Shown here in pieces: positions 23,498 through 32,112 of a DNA stretch of 41,080 nucleotides. The stretch covers positions 1-41,080 of the forward strand of contig JAKLPK010000252.1 in the NCBI GenBank assembly GCA_022013895.1, given 5' to 3'. Below the pieces are notes generated by a model that was not told the origin of the DNA, ran no database searches, and saw nothing but the letters and a program-made list of their open reading frames with translations. The position numbers were made by a program, and so were the translations under genes. Origin of the DNA: Cellulomonas sp. (GTDB lineage Bacteria > Actinomycetota > Actinomycetes > Actinomycetales > Cellulomonadaceae). Within the stretch, counting starts at the first letter, position 1. Each line of letters opens with the position of its first letter.

Positions 23498-24514
23498 TCA
23501 CCGCACCAGCTTGGGCAGCACCTGCGCACCGAACACGTCGATCCACTCACGCTGGTTGCGTCCGACGTTGTGCAGGTAGATCCGGTCGAAGCCCAGGTCC
23601 ACGTACTTCTGGATCTCGGCGCGGTGCACATCGGGGTCGGCCGAGACCACCATCCGCCCCGCGAAGTCCTCGGGTCGCACCAGCTTGGCCATCTGCTCGA
23701 AGTCCCAGGGCGAACGGATGTCACCCTTCGGGAACTTCATGCCGCCGTTGGGCCACTCGTGAAGCGCATTGGCCATCGCCTGCTCATCGGTCGGCGCCCA
23801 GGACAGGTGCACCTGGAGCACCTTGGGCAGCACGTCAGGGTCCTTGCCTGCCTCCCGGGCGCCTTCGGCGAACTTGCCGAACAGGCCCGAGATCTTCTCC
23901 AGCGGCGCGCCGACCGTGATGAGCCCATCGGCCAACCGGCCGGCCCGTTTGGCGGTCACCGGCCCGGCGGTCGCGACCAGGATCTCGGGTGCCACGGCCG
24001 GCATGGTCCACAGCCGGGTCGACTCCAGCTTGTAGAAGGTCCCGGCGTGCTTGACGTCCTTGCCCGCCAGGGAAGCGGTGAACAGCTTGCGGATGATCTC
24101 GATGGCCTCGAACATCCGGTTGATCCGCTCGGGCGCCTCGGGCCAGTACCCGGCGACGACGTGCTCGTTGAGCGCCTCCCCCGAGCCCAGGCCCAACCAG
24201 TGCCGCCCGGGGTACATGGCGGCCAACGTCGCGGAGGCCTGGGCGACCATCGCCGGGTGCCAGCGGAACGTCGGCGCGGTCACACCCGGTCCCATGTCAC
24301 CCACGGTCCGCTCGCCGATCGCCGTGAGCACGTTCCAGACGAACGCCGCCTGGCCCTGGGCCGGGACCCACGGCTGGAAGTGGTCCGCGGCCATCACGCC
24401 GGAGAAGCCGTGCGCCTCCGCGTAGGCGGACAGCTCCACCGCCTCCATCGGGGCGAACTGCTCGAGCATCGCCGCGTAGCCGACCGTGAGACCGGACGCC
24501 GTCACCTGACCCAT
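23498..24514 (-). CDS. F420-dependent LLM-class oxidoreductase, glucose-6-phosphate dehydrogenase-like family
   Basis: This 338-residue TIM-barrel enzyme uses F420 as hydride carrier. It resembles mycobacterial Fgd1: [25 protein letters not shown] with the catalytic His45 and Trp49, GERT, TPTFR(W)HP and [10 protein letters not shown] with the catalytic Glu113 equivalent. The later half diverges from Fgd1, including the region that binds the sugar phosphate, so the substrate may differ; it fits the broader 'G6PDH family' of F420 oxidoreductases. The minus strand reads TAGGCT (24526-24521) six bases before the ATG, a good -10 for a leaderless transcript. It lies upstream of cofE and cofC on the same strand. 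Confidence 0.88.
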   Translation of the reverse strand: MGQVTASGLTVGYAAMLEQFAPMEAVELSAYAEAHGFSGVMAADHFQPWVPAQGQAAFVWNVLTAIGERTVGDMGPGVTAPTFRWHPAMVAQASATLAAMYPGRHWLGLGSGEALNEHVVAGYWPEAPERINRMFEAIEIIRKLFTASLAGKDVKHAGTFYKLESTRLWTMPAVAPEILVATAGPVTAKRAGRLADGLITVGAPLEKISGLFGKFAEGAREAGKDPDVLPKVLQVHLSWAPTDEQAMANALHEWPNGGMKFPKGDIRSPWDFEQMAKLVRPEDFAGRMVVSADPDVHRAEIQKYVDLGFDRIYLHNVGRNQREWIDVFGAQVLPKLVR

Positions 24515-24520
24515 GAGGTC

Positions 24521-24526
24521 AGCCTA
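24521..24526 (-). promoter_or_regulatory. -10 box TAGGCT of the F420 oxidoreductase gene
   Basis: TAGGCT (4 of 6 to TATAAT) ends six bases before the ATG at 24514 and no Shine-Dalgarno is present, consistent with a leaderless mRNA. No convincing -35 box is seen. Confidence 0.4.
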
Positions 24527-24534
24527 ATGACCGC

Positions 24535-25500
24535 TCAGGCGGGAACGGGTTCGGCCGCGATCGCCGGTTCGTCGACCGGGACCGGCTGACCCGCCGGCAC
24601 CGCCGAGGCGCGTCGCACCAGCGCGACGCCGGCGACGACGAGCACCGCGCCCAGTCCCTGCGCGGCGGCCGGCGCCTCGCCGAGCACCGCCCAGGCGAAC
24701 AGCACCGCGAAGAGCACCTCGGCGAGCGCGACGAACGAGGCGACCTGGTCGCCGAGCAGGCGTACCGACACCGACGAGATCCCGTACGCGAACGCGGTCG
24801 GGACCACGCCGACCACGAGCACCGGCACCCACCAGGAGACCTGCCCACCGGCCATCGTCACGGGCGCCGCCACCAGGTGCACCGGCAGCACCCCGATCAG
24901 CGCCAACGCGCCCACGGCCAGCGCCGCCACGGCCATGGCCGAACCGGCGAGGGCGACCGGCGGCAAGGCCGAGGGCACGCCCATGAAGGCGAAGTAGGCG
25001 GCGTTGCCCAGGGCCGCCAACGAGGCGAAGGCCAGCCCGAGGGTGTCGAGGTGGACCGCCCCGGCGACGTCGAGCACCAGGACGAGCCCGCCCATCGCCA
25101 ACGCCGCCCCGGCGAGCGTGCGCGGTGCGGGCGCCCGACCGGTGCGCAACCATGCCCAGCCGATCAGCAGCAACGGCCCGGTGTACTCGACGAGCAGGGT
25201 GACGGCGACGGTGAGCCGGTCCACCGCCAGGTAGAACAGCGTGGAGGAGGCTGCGACGCCGAACAGCCCGAACGCCACCACGAGCCGCCAGTGCGCTGCG
25301 ATGACCCCGATCCGCCCCCGGACCGCCAGCACCGCCGGGACGGCCAGCAGCAGCGCGCCCATCGTGAGCCGCACCAGGACGGCCCCGCCGGGTGTCCAGC
25401 CGATCGCGAGCAGCGGTTTGACCATCGGTCCACTGGTCGCGAAGGCGGCCGCCCCGACGAGCCCTGTCGCGACGCCCGCCGCACCACGCCCGGCCATCAT
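24535..25500 (-). CDS. EamA/DMT-family membrane transporter
   Basis: A 321-residue protein with about ten hydrophobic helices in two EamA repeats (roughly residues 8-140 and 150-295), as in RhaT/YdcZ-like drug/metabolite exporters: AAFATSGPMVKPLLAIGW, FYLAVDRLTVAVTLLVEYTGPLL, and in the second repeat AFAYGISSVSVRLLGDQVAS and LAEVLFAVLFAWAVLGE. Substrates of this family include amino acids and other metabolites; nothing here identifies it. The start has a double ATG at 25500/25497 with GGACGG upstream. It is divergent from the CGNR protein gene, which might regulate it. Confidence 0.9.
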   Translation of the reverse strand: MMAGRGAAGVATGLVGAAAFATSGPMVKPLLAIGWTPGGAVLVRLTMGALLLAVPAVLAVRGRIGVIAAHWRLVVAFGLFGVAASSTLFYLAVDRLTVAVTLLVEYTGPLLLIGWAWLRTGRAPAPRTLAGAALAMGGLVLVLDVAGAVHLDTLGLAFASLAALGNAAYFAFMGVPSALPPVALAGSAMAVAALAVGALALIGVLPVHLVAAPVTMAGGQVSWWVPVLVVGVVPTAFAYGISSVSVRLLGDQVASFVALAEVLFAVLFAWAVLGEAPAAAQGLGAVLVVAGVALVRRASAVPAGQPVPVDEPAIAAEPVPA

Positions 25501-25532
25501 GTTCCCGTCCGTCGTCGCCGGTCCGTCGGCGC

Positions 25533-25567
25533 CTGTCAGTAGTCATCAGAACGTACGCTCGTGACAG
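25533..25567. promoter_or_regulatory. Candidate divergent control region with CTGTCA/TGACAG inverted repeat
   Basis: CTGTCA (25533-25538) and TGACAG (25562-25567) are inverted repeats separated by 23 bases in the 94-base gap between divergent genes. The spacing could suit a dimer binding across two to three helical turns. No strong promoter boxes are visible. Confidence 0.25.
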
Positions 25568-25594
25568 TAGAGCCCGAGCCCGTCAGGAGTCAAC

Positions 25595-26170
25595 GTGCCT
25601 TTCGCCTATGACACCCAACAGAACCTGGTCACCGCCGCGGCGCTCGTCAACACCGCGCTCCGGCGGGACGGCCTCGATGCGCTGGCCACCGTCGAGGACC
25701 TCGACCGGTTCTGGGTCGACCACGGTTTCGCCGGACGCCACGACGGCGACGACGACGAGCTCGCCCAGGTGCACGAGGTCCGCAGACGCCTGCACACGCT
25801 GTGGTCCACCGACCGCGACCGGGCCGCACCGCTGGTCAACACGATGCTGCGCGAGGCCGCGGCCGTGCCCTACCTGGTGCGGCACGACGGCTGGGACTGG
25901 CACCTGCACGCCACCTCGTTGCAGGCACCGCTCCAGGTCCGGATCCTCGTCGAGTCCGCGATGGCCGTGGTCGACGTCATCCGCTCGGACGAGTGGGCCC
26001 GGATGGCGGTGTGCGCGGCCGACGACTGCCAGGCCGTCCTGGTGGACCTCTCGCGGAACCGCTCGCGGCGGTTCTGCGACGTCAACAACTGCGGCAACCG
26101 GGCCCATGTCGCGGCCTACCGTGCCAGGCGTGCCGGTCAGGACGGTGAACCCGCGCACGAGAACGGGTGA
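25595..26170 (+). CDS. CGNR zinc-finger protein (ABATE domain), probable regulator
   Basis: The 191-residue protein has the two-part architecture of CGNR regulators: an N-terminal ABATE stress-sensing-type domain (about residues 10-125, with LVNTALRRDGLDAL and ALREAAAV-like helices) and a C-terminal zinc ribbon with C140, C145, C161 and C166 in VCAADDC and RFCDVNNCGNR, followed by a basic helix. The CGNR motif is thought to bind DNA. The GTG at 25595 follows AGGAG (25585-25589) at good spacing. It is divergent from the EamA transporter gene and may control it; no target is proven. Confidence 0.9.
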   Translation: MPFAYDTQQNLVTAAALVNTALRRDGLDALATVEDLDRFWVDHGFAGRHDGDDDELAQVHEVRRRLHTLWSTDRDRAAPLVNTMLREAAAVPYLVRHDGWDWHLHATSLQAPLQVRILVESAMAVVDVIRSDEWARMAVCAADDCQAVLVDLSRNRSRRFCDVNNCGNRAHVAAYRARRAGQDGEPAHENG

Positions 26171-26221
26171 ATATTCGCCGACGACCCGGCAAGTCCTAGC
26201 CTCCGACCAGGACGTTCGCTC

Positions 26222-26227
26222 TAGTGT
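26222..26227 (+). promoter_or_regulatory. -10 box TAGTGT of the esterase gene
   Basis: TAGTGT ends six bases before the ATG at 26234 and no Shine-Dalgarno lies between, suggesting a leaderless transcript. The -35 region is not recognisable. Confidence 0.35.
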
Positions 26228-26233
26228 GCGGCC

Positions 26234-27349
26234 ATGTTCGGACCCGGCACCGTCGCCTTCGAGGCAGCCGCCATCTCCGCGGCGATCATCTCGATCCCTC
26301 TTGCCCTGATCCTCTGGAACCGCGTCCGCGGGAACGCCTTCCTGCGCGGTCTGCAACGCGTGCTCCTCATGGTGCTCGCCCAGCTGCTGGCCATCGCCGC
26401 CATCTTCGGCGTGGTCAACCAGGTCAACCAGTTCTACGTGACCTGGAGCGAGCTGGTGGGGTCGGTGGAACCCGGCACCCCGACCATCGTGCCGGGCACC
26501 GGCTCGACGAGCGTCGCCACCCCTGAGGTCGACCCGGCCACCCCGGACGATCCGGGTGCTGCCACCACGGCGCCGACCGCGTTCACCGACGACGGCTCGG
26601 GTCTGCTCACGGCCCAGGTCACGGGTACGAAGTCGGGCGTGGACGGGCAGATCATCGTCTGGACCCCACCGGGCTACTCCGCCACAGGCGACGCGCTGCC
26701 GGTGCTGCTCACGCTGGACGGCTTCCCGGGCAACCCGAGCGACACCTTCAACGGCCTGCAGCTGGTGAGCACCATCACCAGCATGATCAGCGCCGGCACC
26801 ATGGAGCCGACGATCGTGGTCTCGGCCACCACCAACGTCAACGGTGACGACTGGGGCTGCGCGAACGCCCCGACCGGCGGACCGCAGGTCGCCACCTGGC
26901 TGACGCAGGACGTGCCGGACATCGTCGCCGCCTCGTTCAACGCGAAGGCACCCTCCACCTTCCGTTGGCAGGTCATGGGGCTCTCCGCAGGTGCCGCGTG
27001 CTCCGTCCGACTGACGCTCACCGAGCCGACGATCTTCTCGGCCGCCGCGAGCCTGGCCGGGTTCAACATCCCCGACTCGCCGATCCTGTCCGGCTCCGAC
27101 CAGGAGACGAAGGACAACGACCTGCGCACCCTCGCGGCCAAGGGCACGTCGGAACCCGTCGCTCTGCTGCTCGCCGCGAGCAAGCAGGACGGCGACTCGG
27201 CCTCCGACGCCGAGAAGCTGCAGGCCGCCGTCGGCCCGAACGTGACCGCCGACCTGGAGATCCTCAAGACCGGCGGTCACAACTGGGACACCTGGTTGGC
27301 GATGACCCCGGCCGCACTCACCTGGCTGGCCCAGCACACCGAGGGCTGA
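26234..27349 (+). CDS. Membrane-anchored alpha/beta-hydrolase, putative esterase family
   Basis: A 371-residue protein with two N-terminal membrane helices (about residues 5-27 and 38-62), a Pro/Thr/Gly-rich linker (about 75-115) and an extracytoplasmic alpha/beta-hydrolase of the esterase D / mycolyltransferase-like family. The nucleophile is Ser251 in MGLSAGAACS and the catalytic His is probably H349 in GGHNWDTW. VNGDDWGCANAPTGGPQ and a LTLDGFPGN oxyanion-type segment fit the fold. It may act on cell-envelope esters; the substrate is unknown. It stands alone between the CGNR and valS genes. Confidence 0.85.
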   Translation: MFGPGTVAFEAAAISAAIISIPLALILWNRVRGNAFLRGLQRVLLMVLAQLLAIAAIFGVVNQVNQFYVTWSELVGSVEPGTPTIVPGTGSTSVATPEVDPATPDDPGAATTAPTAFTDDGSGLLTAQVTGTKSGVDGQIIVWTPPGYSATGDALPVLLTLDGFPGNPSDTFNGLQLVSTITSMISAGTMEPTIVVSATTNVNGDDWGCANAPTGGPQVATWLTQDVPDIVAASFNAKAPSTFRWQVMGLSAGAACSVRLTLTEPTIFSAAASLAGFNIPDSPILSGSDQETKDNDLRTLAAKGTSEPVALLLAASKQDGDSASDAEKLQAAVGPNVTADLEILKTGGHNWDTWLAMTPAALTWLAQHTEG

Positions 27350-27405
27350 CCGCGACCGGACAGGGCGTCCACAGCCGCCCGCCGGTTCTGGGAAGATAGG
27401 CGCCC

Positions 27406-30045
27406 ATGAGCCCTCTGACCCCGCAGTCCCCTGACCCGTCGATCACCACGACGCGGCGGGTACCGGACCGGGTCAGCCTGGACGGGCTGGAGGACCGCTG
27501 GGGTGCGGCGTGGTCGGAGCAGGGCACGTACACCTTCGACGACGACGCCCCGGCGCAGGACGTCTTCGCGATCGACACCCCGCCGCCCACCGTCTCGGGC
27601 TCTCTGCACCTGGGTCACGTCTTCTCCTACACGCACACCGACGTCGTCGCGCGGTACCGCCGGATGCGCGGTGCTGCGGTGTTCTACCCGATGGGCTGGG
27701 ACGACAACGGCCTGCCGACCGAGCGCCGGGTGCAGAACTACTACGGCGTGCGCTGCGACCCCTCGCTGACCTACACCCCCGGCTTCGTCCCGCCGCATGA
27801 GGGCACCGACGGCAAGTCCGTGAAGCCGGGCGATCAGATGCCGATCTCCCGGCCCAACTTCATCGAGCTGTGCCTGCGGCTGTCCGGTGAGGACGAGGCC
27901 CAGTTCGAGGCACTGTGGCGCCACCTCGGGCTGTCCGTCGACTGGTCCCGGACCTACCGCACCATCTCGGACGAGGCCCGGGCCGTCGCCCAGCAGGCCT
28001 TCGTGCGCAACCTGGCCCGTGGCGAGGCCTACCAGGCGCTGGCTCCCGGCCTGTGGGACGTGACGTTCCAGACCGCCGTCGCCCAGGCCGAGCTGGAGGC
28101 CCGCGACTACCCGGGCGCCTACCACCGGGTGGCCTTCCACGCGGCCGACGGTCCGGTGTTCATCGAGACCACCCGCCCCGAGCTGCTACCGGCCTGCGTC
28201 GCACTCATCGCGCACCCCGACGACGAGCGGTACCAGCACCTGTTCGGCACGACGGTGACCAGCCCGTTGTTCGACGTTCCGGTGCCAGTGCTGGCCCACC
28301 CCGCGGCCGAGCCCGACAAGGGCGCCGGTATCGCCATGTGCTGCACCTTTGGCGACCTCACCGATGTGCAGTGGTGGCGTGAGCTGCAGCTGCCCAACCG
28401 CACCGTGGTGGGCCGCGACGGGCGTCTGGAGCGGTCGACGCCGGACTGGCTCACCACGCCGGGCGCACAGGCCGTCTACTCCGAGCTGGCCGGCAAGACC
28501 ACGTTCTCGGCGCGTGAAGCCGTCGTCGCCGCACTGCGTACCAGCGGCGACCTGGACGGTGAGCCGACCCCGACCACCCGCAAGGCGAACTTCTACGAGA
28601 AGGGCGACAAGCCCCTCGAGATCGTCTCCTCCCGCCAGTGGTACATCCGCAACGGCGGTCGCGACGGTGCGCTGCGCGACGCCCTGCTCGCCCGCGGCGA
28701 ACAGATCGCGTTCCACCCGGACTACATGAAGGTCCGCTACGAGAACTGGGTCGGCGGCCTCAACGGCGACTGGCTGATCAGCCGGCAGCGCTTCTTCGGG
28801 GTGCCGTTCCCCGTCTGGTACCCGCTGGACGAGAACGGCGAGCCCCGGCACGACGCCCCGCTCGTCGCGGACGAGTCGATCCTGCCGGTCGACCCGTCCT
28901 CCGACGTCCCGGTCGGGTACACGGCCGACCAGCGCGGCCTGCCGGGCGGTTTCATCGGCGACCCCGATGTGATGGACACCTGGGCCACCAGCTCGCTCAC
29001 CCCGCAGATCGCCGGCGGCTGGCGCAGCGACCCGGAGCTGTTCGCCAAGGTCTTCCCGATGGACCTGCGTCCGCAGGGCCACGACATCATCCGCACCTGG
29101 TTGTTCTCCACCGTCGTGCGCGCCCACCTGGAGTTCGGACAGCTCCCCTGGTCGGACGCCGCGCTCTCGGGCTGGATCCTCGACCCGGACCGCAAGAAGA
29201 TGAGCAAGTCCAAGGGCAATGTCGTGACGCCCATGGGCCTGCTGACCGAGCACGGGTCGGACGCCGTGCGGTACTGGGCGGCCTCCGCCCGGCTGGGCAC
29301 CGATGCGGCCTTCGAGGTCGGTCAGATGAAGATCGGCCGTCGTCTGGCGATCAAGGTGCTCAACGCCAGCAAGTTCGCACTGTCCTTCGCCGGCCAGGAC
29401 GAACCGGTGAGCCTCGACCCGGCCGCCGTGGTCGTCCCGCTCGACCGCGCCATGCTCGCGGGCCTGGCCGATGTGGTGACCAAGGCCACCGATGCGCTCG
29501 AGGCCTACGACCACACGCGTGCGCTCGAAGTCACCGAGACCTTCTTCTGGACGTTCTGCGACGACTACCTGGAGCTGGTGAAGGACCGCGCCTACGCCGC
29601 CGACGCCGACCCTGCCGGAGCCGCCTCGGCCCGGACCGCTCTGGCCATCGCCCTGGACGTGCTGCTGCGGCTGTTCGCACCGGTGCTCCCGTTCGCCACC
29701 GAGGAGGTCTGGTCCTGGTGGCGGACGGGTTCGGTCCACCACCAGGCCTGGCCGACCGCGCAGCCGCTGCACGAGGTCGCCGCCGACGCCCCGTTCGGCG
29801 TGGTGACCGCGGCCGGTGCCGCCCTGGCCGCGCTGCGCAAGGTGAAGTCCGAGGCCAAGGTCTCGATGCGCACCCCGATCCTGGTGGCCACCCTGCAGGT
29901 GCCCGCCGCGCTCGCCGACGGAATCCGGCTCGCCCTGGGCGATGTGCGCGCCGCCGGCCGGCTGACCGGTGACCTCGCGGTCGTCGTCGCCGAGGTGGAT
30001 GCGCCGGTCGCCGTCGACGCGGTCCTCGAGCAGGCGTCCGCCTGA
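27406..30045 (+). CDS. valS: Valine--tRNA ligase, archaeal-like type
   Basis: The 879-residue class I synthetase charges tRNA-Val. HLGH (residues 68-71) and KMSKS (598-602) form the ATP site; FIETTRPELLPACVALIAHP belongs to the editing domain. The segment GWDDNGLPTERRVQN (about 96-111) replaces the PGTDHAGIATQ segment of standard bacterial ValRS and resembles archaeal and rickettsial enzymes, as I recall them. The C-terminal coiled-coil arm of bacterial ValRS is missing; the protein ends after a short ferredoxin-like tail. Isoleucine specificity is unlikely given the family resemblance. No T-box is visible in the short leader. The stop shares a base with the next ATG (TGATG). Confidence 0.93.
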   Translation: MSPLTPQSPDPSITTTRRVPDRVSLDGLEDRWGAAWSEQGTYTFDDDAPAQDVFAIDTPPPTVSGSLHLGHVFSYTHTDVVARYRRMRGAAVFYPMGWDDNGLPTERRVQNYYGVRCDPSLTYTPGFVPPHEGTDGKSVKPGDQMPISRPNFIELCLRLSGEDEAQFEALWRHLGLSVDWSRTYRTISDEARAVAQQAFVRNLARGEAYQALAPGLWDVTFQTAVAQAELEARDYPGAYHRVAFHAADGPVFIETTRPELLPACVALIAHPDDERYQHLFGTTVTSPLFDVPVPVLAHPAAEPDKGAGIAMCCTFGDLTDVQWWRELQLPNRTVVGRDGRLERSTPDWLTTPGAQAVYSELAGKTTFSAREAVVAALRTSGDLDGEPTPTTRKANFYEKGDKPLEIVSSRQWYIRNGGRDGALRDALLARGEQIAFHPDYMKVRYENWVGGLNGDWLISRQRFFGVPFPVWYPLDENGEPRHDAPLVADESILPVDPSSDVPVGYTADQRGLPGGFIGDPDVMDTWATSSLTPQIAGGWRSDPELFAKVFPMDLRPQGHDIIRTWLFSTVVRAHLEFGQLPWSDAALSGWILDPDRKKMSKSKGNVVTPMGLLTEHGSDAVRYWAASARLGTDAAFEVGQMKIGRRLAIKVLNASKFALSFAGQDEPVSLDPAAVVVPLDRAMLAGLADVVTKATDALEAYDHTRALEVTETFFWTFCDDYLELVKDRAYAADADPAGAASARTALAIALDVLLRLFAPVLPFATEEVWSWWRTGSVHHQAWPTAQPLHEVAADAPFGVVTAAGAALAALRKVKSEAKVSMRTPILVATLQVPAALADGIRLALGDVRAAGRLTGDLAVVVAEVDAPVAVDAVLEQASA

Positions 30046-31880
30046 TGCCCGAGGCGAGCAGCCCGGCACCCGTCAGCAACGATCCGAAGCACTCGCTCCC
30101 GTGGCTGCTGGCCGACCGGCTCGCAGCGAACCCCGATGCCGTGTTCCTCGAACGCAACGACGGTGCCGGGTCCGGGTGGGTCCCGGTGACGCTGCACGAG
30201 TTCGCCGCCCAGGTGCACGCCGTCGCCAAGGGGTTGGTCGCGAGCGGTCTGCACACCGGTGACCGGGTCGCGATCATGTCGCGGACCCGGTTCGAGTGGA
30301 CCGTCCTGGACTTCGCGGTGTGGGCCGCCGGCGCCGTCGGGGTCCCGGTCTACGAGACCTCGTCCGCCGAGCAGGTGCGCTGGATCGCAGCGGACTCCGG
30401 GGTCCGCCTGGCCCTCGTGGAGACACCGGCCCACGCCGCCACCCTCGCCCAGGTGCGCGACGACCTGCCGGGCCTGGCCGAGGTGCTGGTCATCGACGAG
30501 GGTGCGCTCGACACACTCGTCGCCCGCGGCGCCCAGGTGCCCGATGGCGAGGTCGTGCGCCGCAGCGGACTGGCCCGCGCGGACACCCTCGCCACCGTCA
30601 TCTACACCTCCGGGACGACCGGCCGCCCCAAGGGCGTCGAGCTCACCCACGGCAACTTCGTCACTCACGCGCTCAACGGTGTCCGGTCGAGCCTGGAGCA
30701 GGTGTGCGGGCTCCCGCACTCGCGGGCTCTCATGTTCATGCCGCTGGCCCACGTGTTCGCCCGGTACATCGAGGTGATCTGCCTGGCCAGCGGTGCGGTG
30801 ATGGGCCACACCCCCGATACGCGCAACCTGCTGCGGGATCTCGACTCGTTCAAGCCCACATTCCTGCTCGCGGTACCGCGGGTCTTCGAGAAGGTCTACA
30901 ACTCCTCGGAGCAGAAGGCCGGGACAGGAGCCTCGCAGCGGGTCTTCCGCTGGTCGGCGAAGGTCGCGATCGAGTACTCGCGTGCCCTGGACACCCCGCA
31001 GGGCCCGCCCGCCCGGCTGCGGGCCGCCCACACGCTGGCCGACCGCCTGGTGCACCGCAAGCTGCGCGCGGCGCTCGGGGGCCGGCTCGAGTGGGCGATC
31101 TCGGGCGGCGCCCCGCTCGGTGAGCGGCTCGGCCACTTCTACCGCGGGATCGGCGTGCGGGTGATGGAGGGCTACGGCCTGACCGAGACGACGGCCCCGG
31201 CCACCGTCAACCTGCCGGGCCTCACGAAGGTCGGCACCGTGGGACCGCCCTTCCCGGGCACCTCGGTGCGGGTCGACGACGAGCACCGGATCTGGGTCAA
31301 GGGCCCGCACGTGTTCCGCGGCTACCGCAACGAGACCGAGGCGACCGCCGAGGCACTCGTGGACGGGTGGCTGTCGACCGGCGACCTGGGTGCGCTCGAC
31401 GACGACGGCTACCTGCGCATCACCGGCCGGCTCAAGGAGATCATCGTCACCGCCGGGGGCAAGAACGTCGCCCCGGCGGTGCTGGAGGACCGGCTTCGCG
31501 GGCACCCCCTGGTCAGCCAGGTGGTCGTGGTCGGCGATCAACGACCCTTCATCGGGGCGCTCGTGACGCTCGATGCCGAGATGCTGCCCGGCTGGTTGGC
31601 CGGGCACGGGCTGCCGCCGATGGACGTGCCCACGGCGGCGACGGACCCCCGCGTGCTCGAGGCGCTGGACCGTGCCGTGGTGCGGGCCAACGAGGCGGTC
31701 TCCCGGGCCGAGTCGATCCGCAAGATCCGGGTGCTCGACCTGGACTTCACCGAGTCGAACGAGTACCTCACCCCCTCGCTCAAGGTGAAGCGTGCGCTGG
31801 TGCTGAGCGACTTCGCCGACCAGATCGACCAGCTCTACGTCGACACCCGACCCGAGGGCGAGCCCGCCACGGGCCACTGA
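30045..31880 (+). CDS. Long-chain acyl-CoA synthetase (AMP-binding, FadD15-like)
   Basis: The 611-residue adenylate-forming enzyme activates fatty acids to acyl-AMP and then acyl-CoA at the membrane face. Motifs: phosphate-binding YTSGTTGRPKG (residues 187-197), FMPLAHVFARY, EGYGLTETTAPATVN, the STGDLG hinge-side motif and TGRLKEIIVTAGGKNVAP near the C-terminal domain. Length and motifs match the FadD15/FACL class. It is coupled to valS by a TGATG overlap, an unusual pairing, so the two are probably co-transcribed. A GC hairpin follows. Confidence 0.92.
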   Translation: MPEASSPAPVSNDPKHSLPWLLADRLAANPDAVFLERNDGAGSGWVPVTLHEFAAQVHAVAKGLVASGLHTGDRVAIMSRTRFEWTVLDFAVWAAGAVGVPVYETSSAEQVRWIAADSGVRLALVETPAHAATLAQVRDDLPGLAEVLVIDEGALDTLVARGAQVPDGEVVRRSGLARADTLATVIYTSGTTGRPKGVELTHGNFVTHALNGVRSSLEQVCGLPHSRALMFMPLAHVFARYIEVICLASGAVMGHTPDTRNLLRDLDSFKPTFLLAVPRVFEKVYNSSEQKAGTGASQRVFRWSAKVAIEYSRALDTPQGPPARLRAAHTLADRLVHRKLRAALGGRLEWAISGGAPLGERLGHFYRGIGVRVMEGYGLTETTAPATVNLPGLTKVGTVGPPFPGTSVRVDDEHRIWVKGPHVFRGYRNETEATAEALVDGWLSTGDLGALDDDGYLRITGRLKEIIVTAGGKNVAPAVLEDRLRGHPLVSQVVVVGDQRPFIGALVTLDAEMLPGWLAGHGLPPMDVPTAATDPRVLEALDRAVVRANEAVSRAESIRKIRVLDLDFTESNEYLTPSLKVKRALVLSDFADQIDQLYVDTRPEGEPATGH

Positions 31881-31927
31881 CCCGAACGCACCGCCGCCCG
31901 CGGAGCGGTCCGCCTGCGGCACCCACC

Positions 31928-31957
31928 GGCCGGGGCCGGCAAGGGCACGCCCCGGCC
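31928..31957 (+). terminator. Hairpin after the acyl-CoA synthetase gene
   Basis: GGCCGGGGC (31928-31936) and GCCCCGGCC (31949-31957) form a perfect 9-bp stem with a 12-base loop, 47 bases after the stop. There is no U-tract. The drop to lower GC just downstream (31990-32100) marks the next promoter region. Confidence 0.5.
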
Positions 31958-31998
31958 CGCGGTCGCGCGCCCCGCCACGTTCCGGGCTCAGATCAGTC

Positions 31999-32019
31999 GT
32001 GTTACAAGTACGTGAACAC
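31999..32019. promoter_or_regulatory. Candidate operator upstream of the polyamine operon
   Basis: GTGTT (31999-32003) and AACAC (32015-32019) flank an 11-base centre in the only AT-rich stretch of this region. It lies upstream of the candidate pot promoter. Which protein binds is unknown; the LacI-type regulator at 37838 is possible but its operators usually have a tighter, CG-centred palindrome. Confidence 0.3.
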
Positions 32020-32031
32020 CTACGGATTTCG

Positions 32032-32061
32032 TTGCCCCCAGTTCTGACGACCACCTAAGTT
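32032..32061 (+). promoter_or_regulatory. Candidate promoter of the polyamine transport operon
   Basis: TTGCCC (32032-32037) and TAAGTT (32056-32061) are separated by 18 bases and match the -35 and -10 consensus at 4 of 6 and 3 of 6. The start would be near 32068, giving a leader of about 45 bases with GAAGGGA before the ATG at 32113. Confidence 0.3.
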
Positions 32062-32112
32062 CGACGCGCACCCGCACCGTGGGCGTTGTTTTCATCGGTC
32101 GAAGGGACTCGC

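Noticed and set aside
27350-27405. T-box or other tRNA-sensing leader before valS
   Set aside because: The gap is only 56 bases, with no T-box sequence and no room for the stem I specifier loop.
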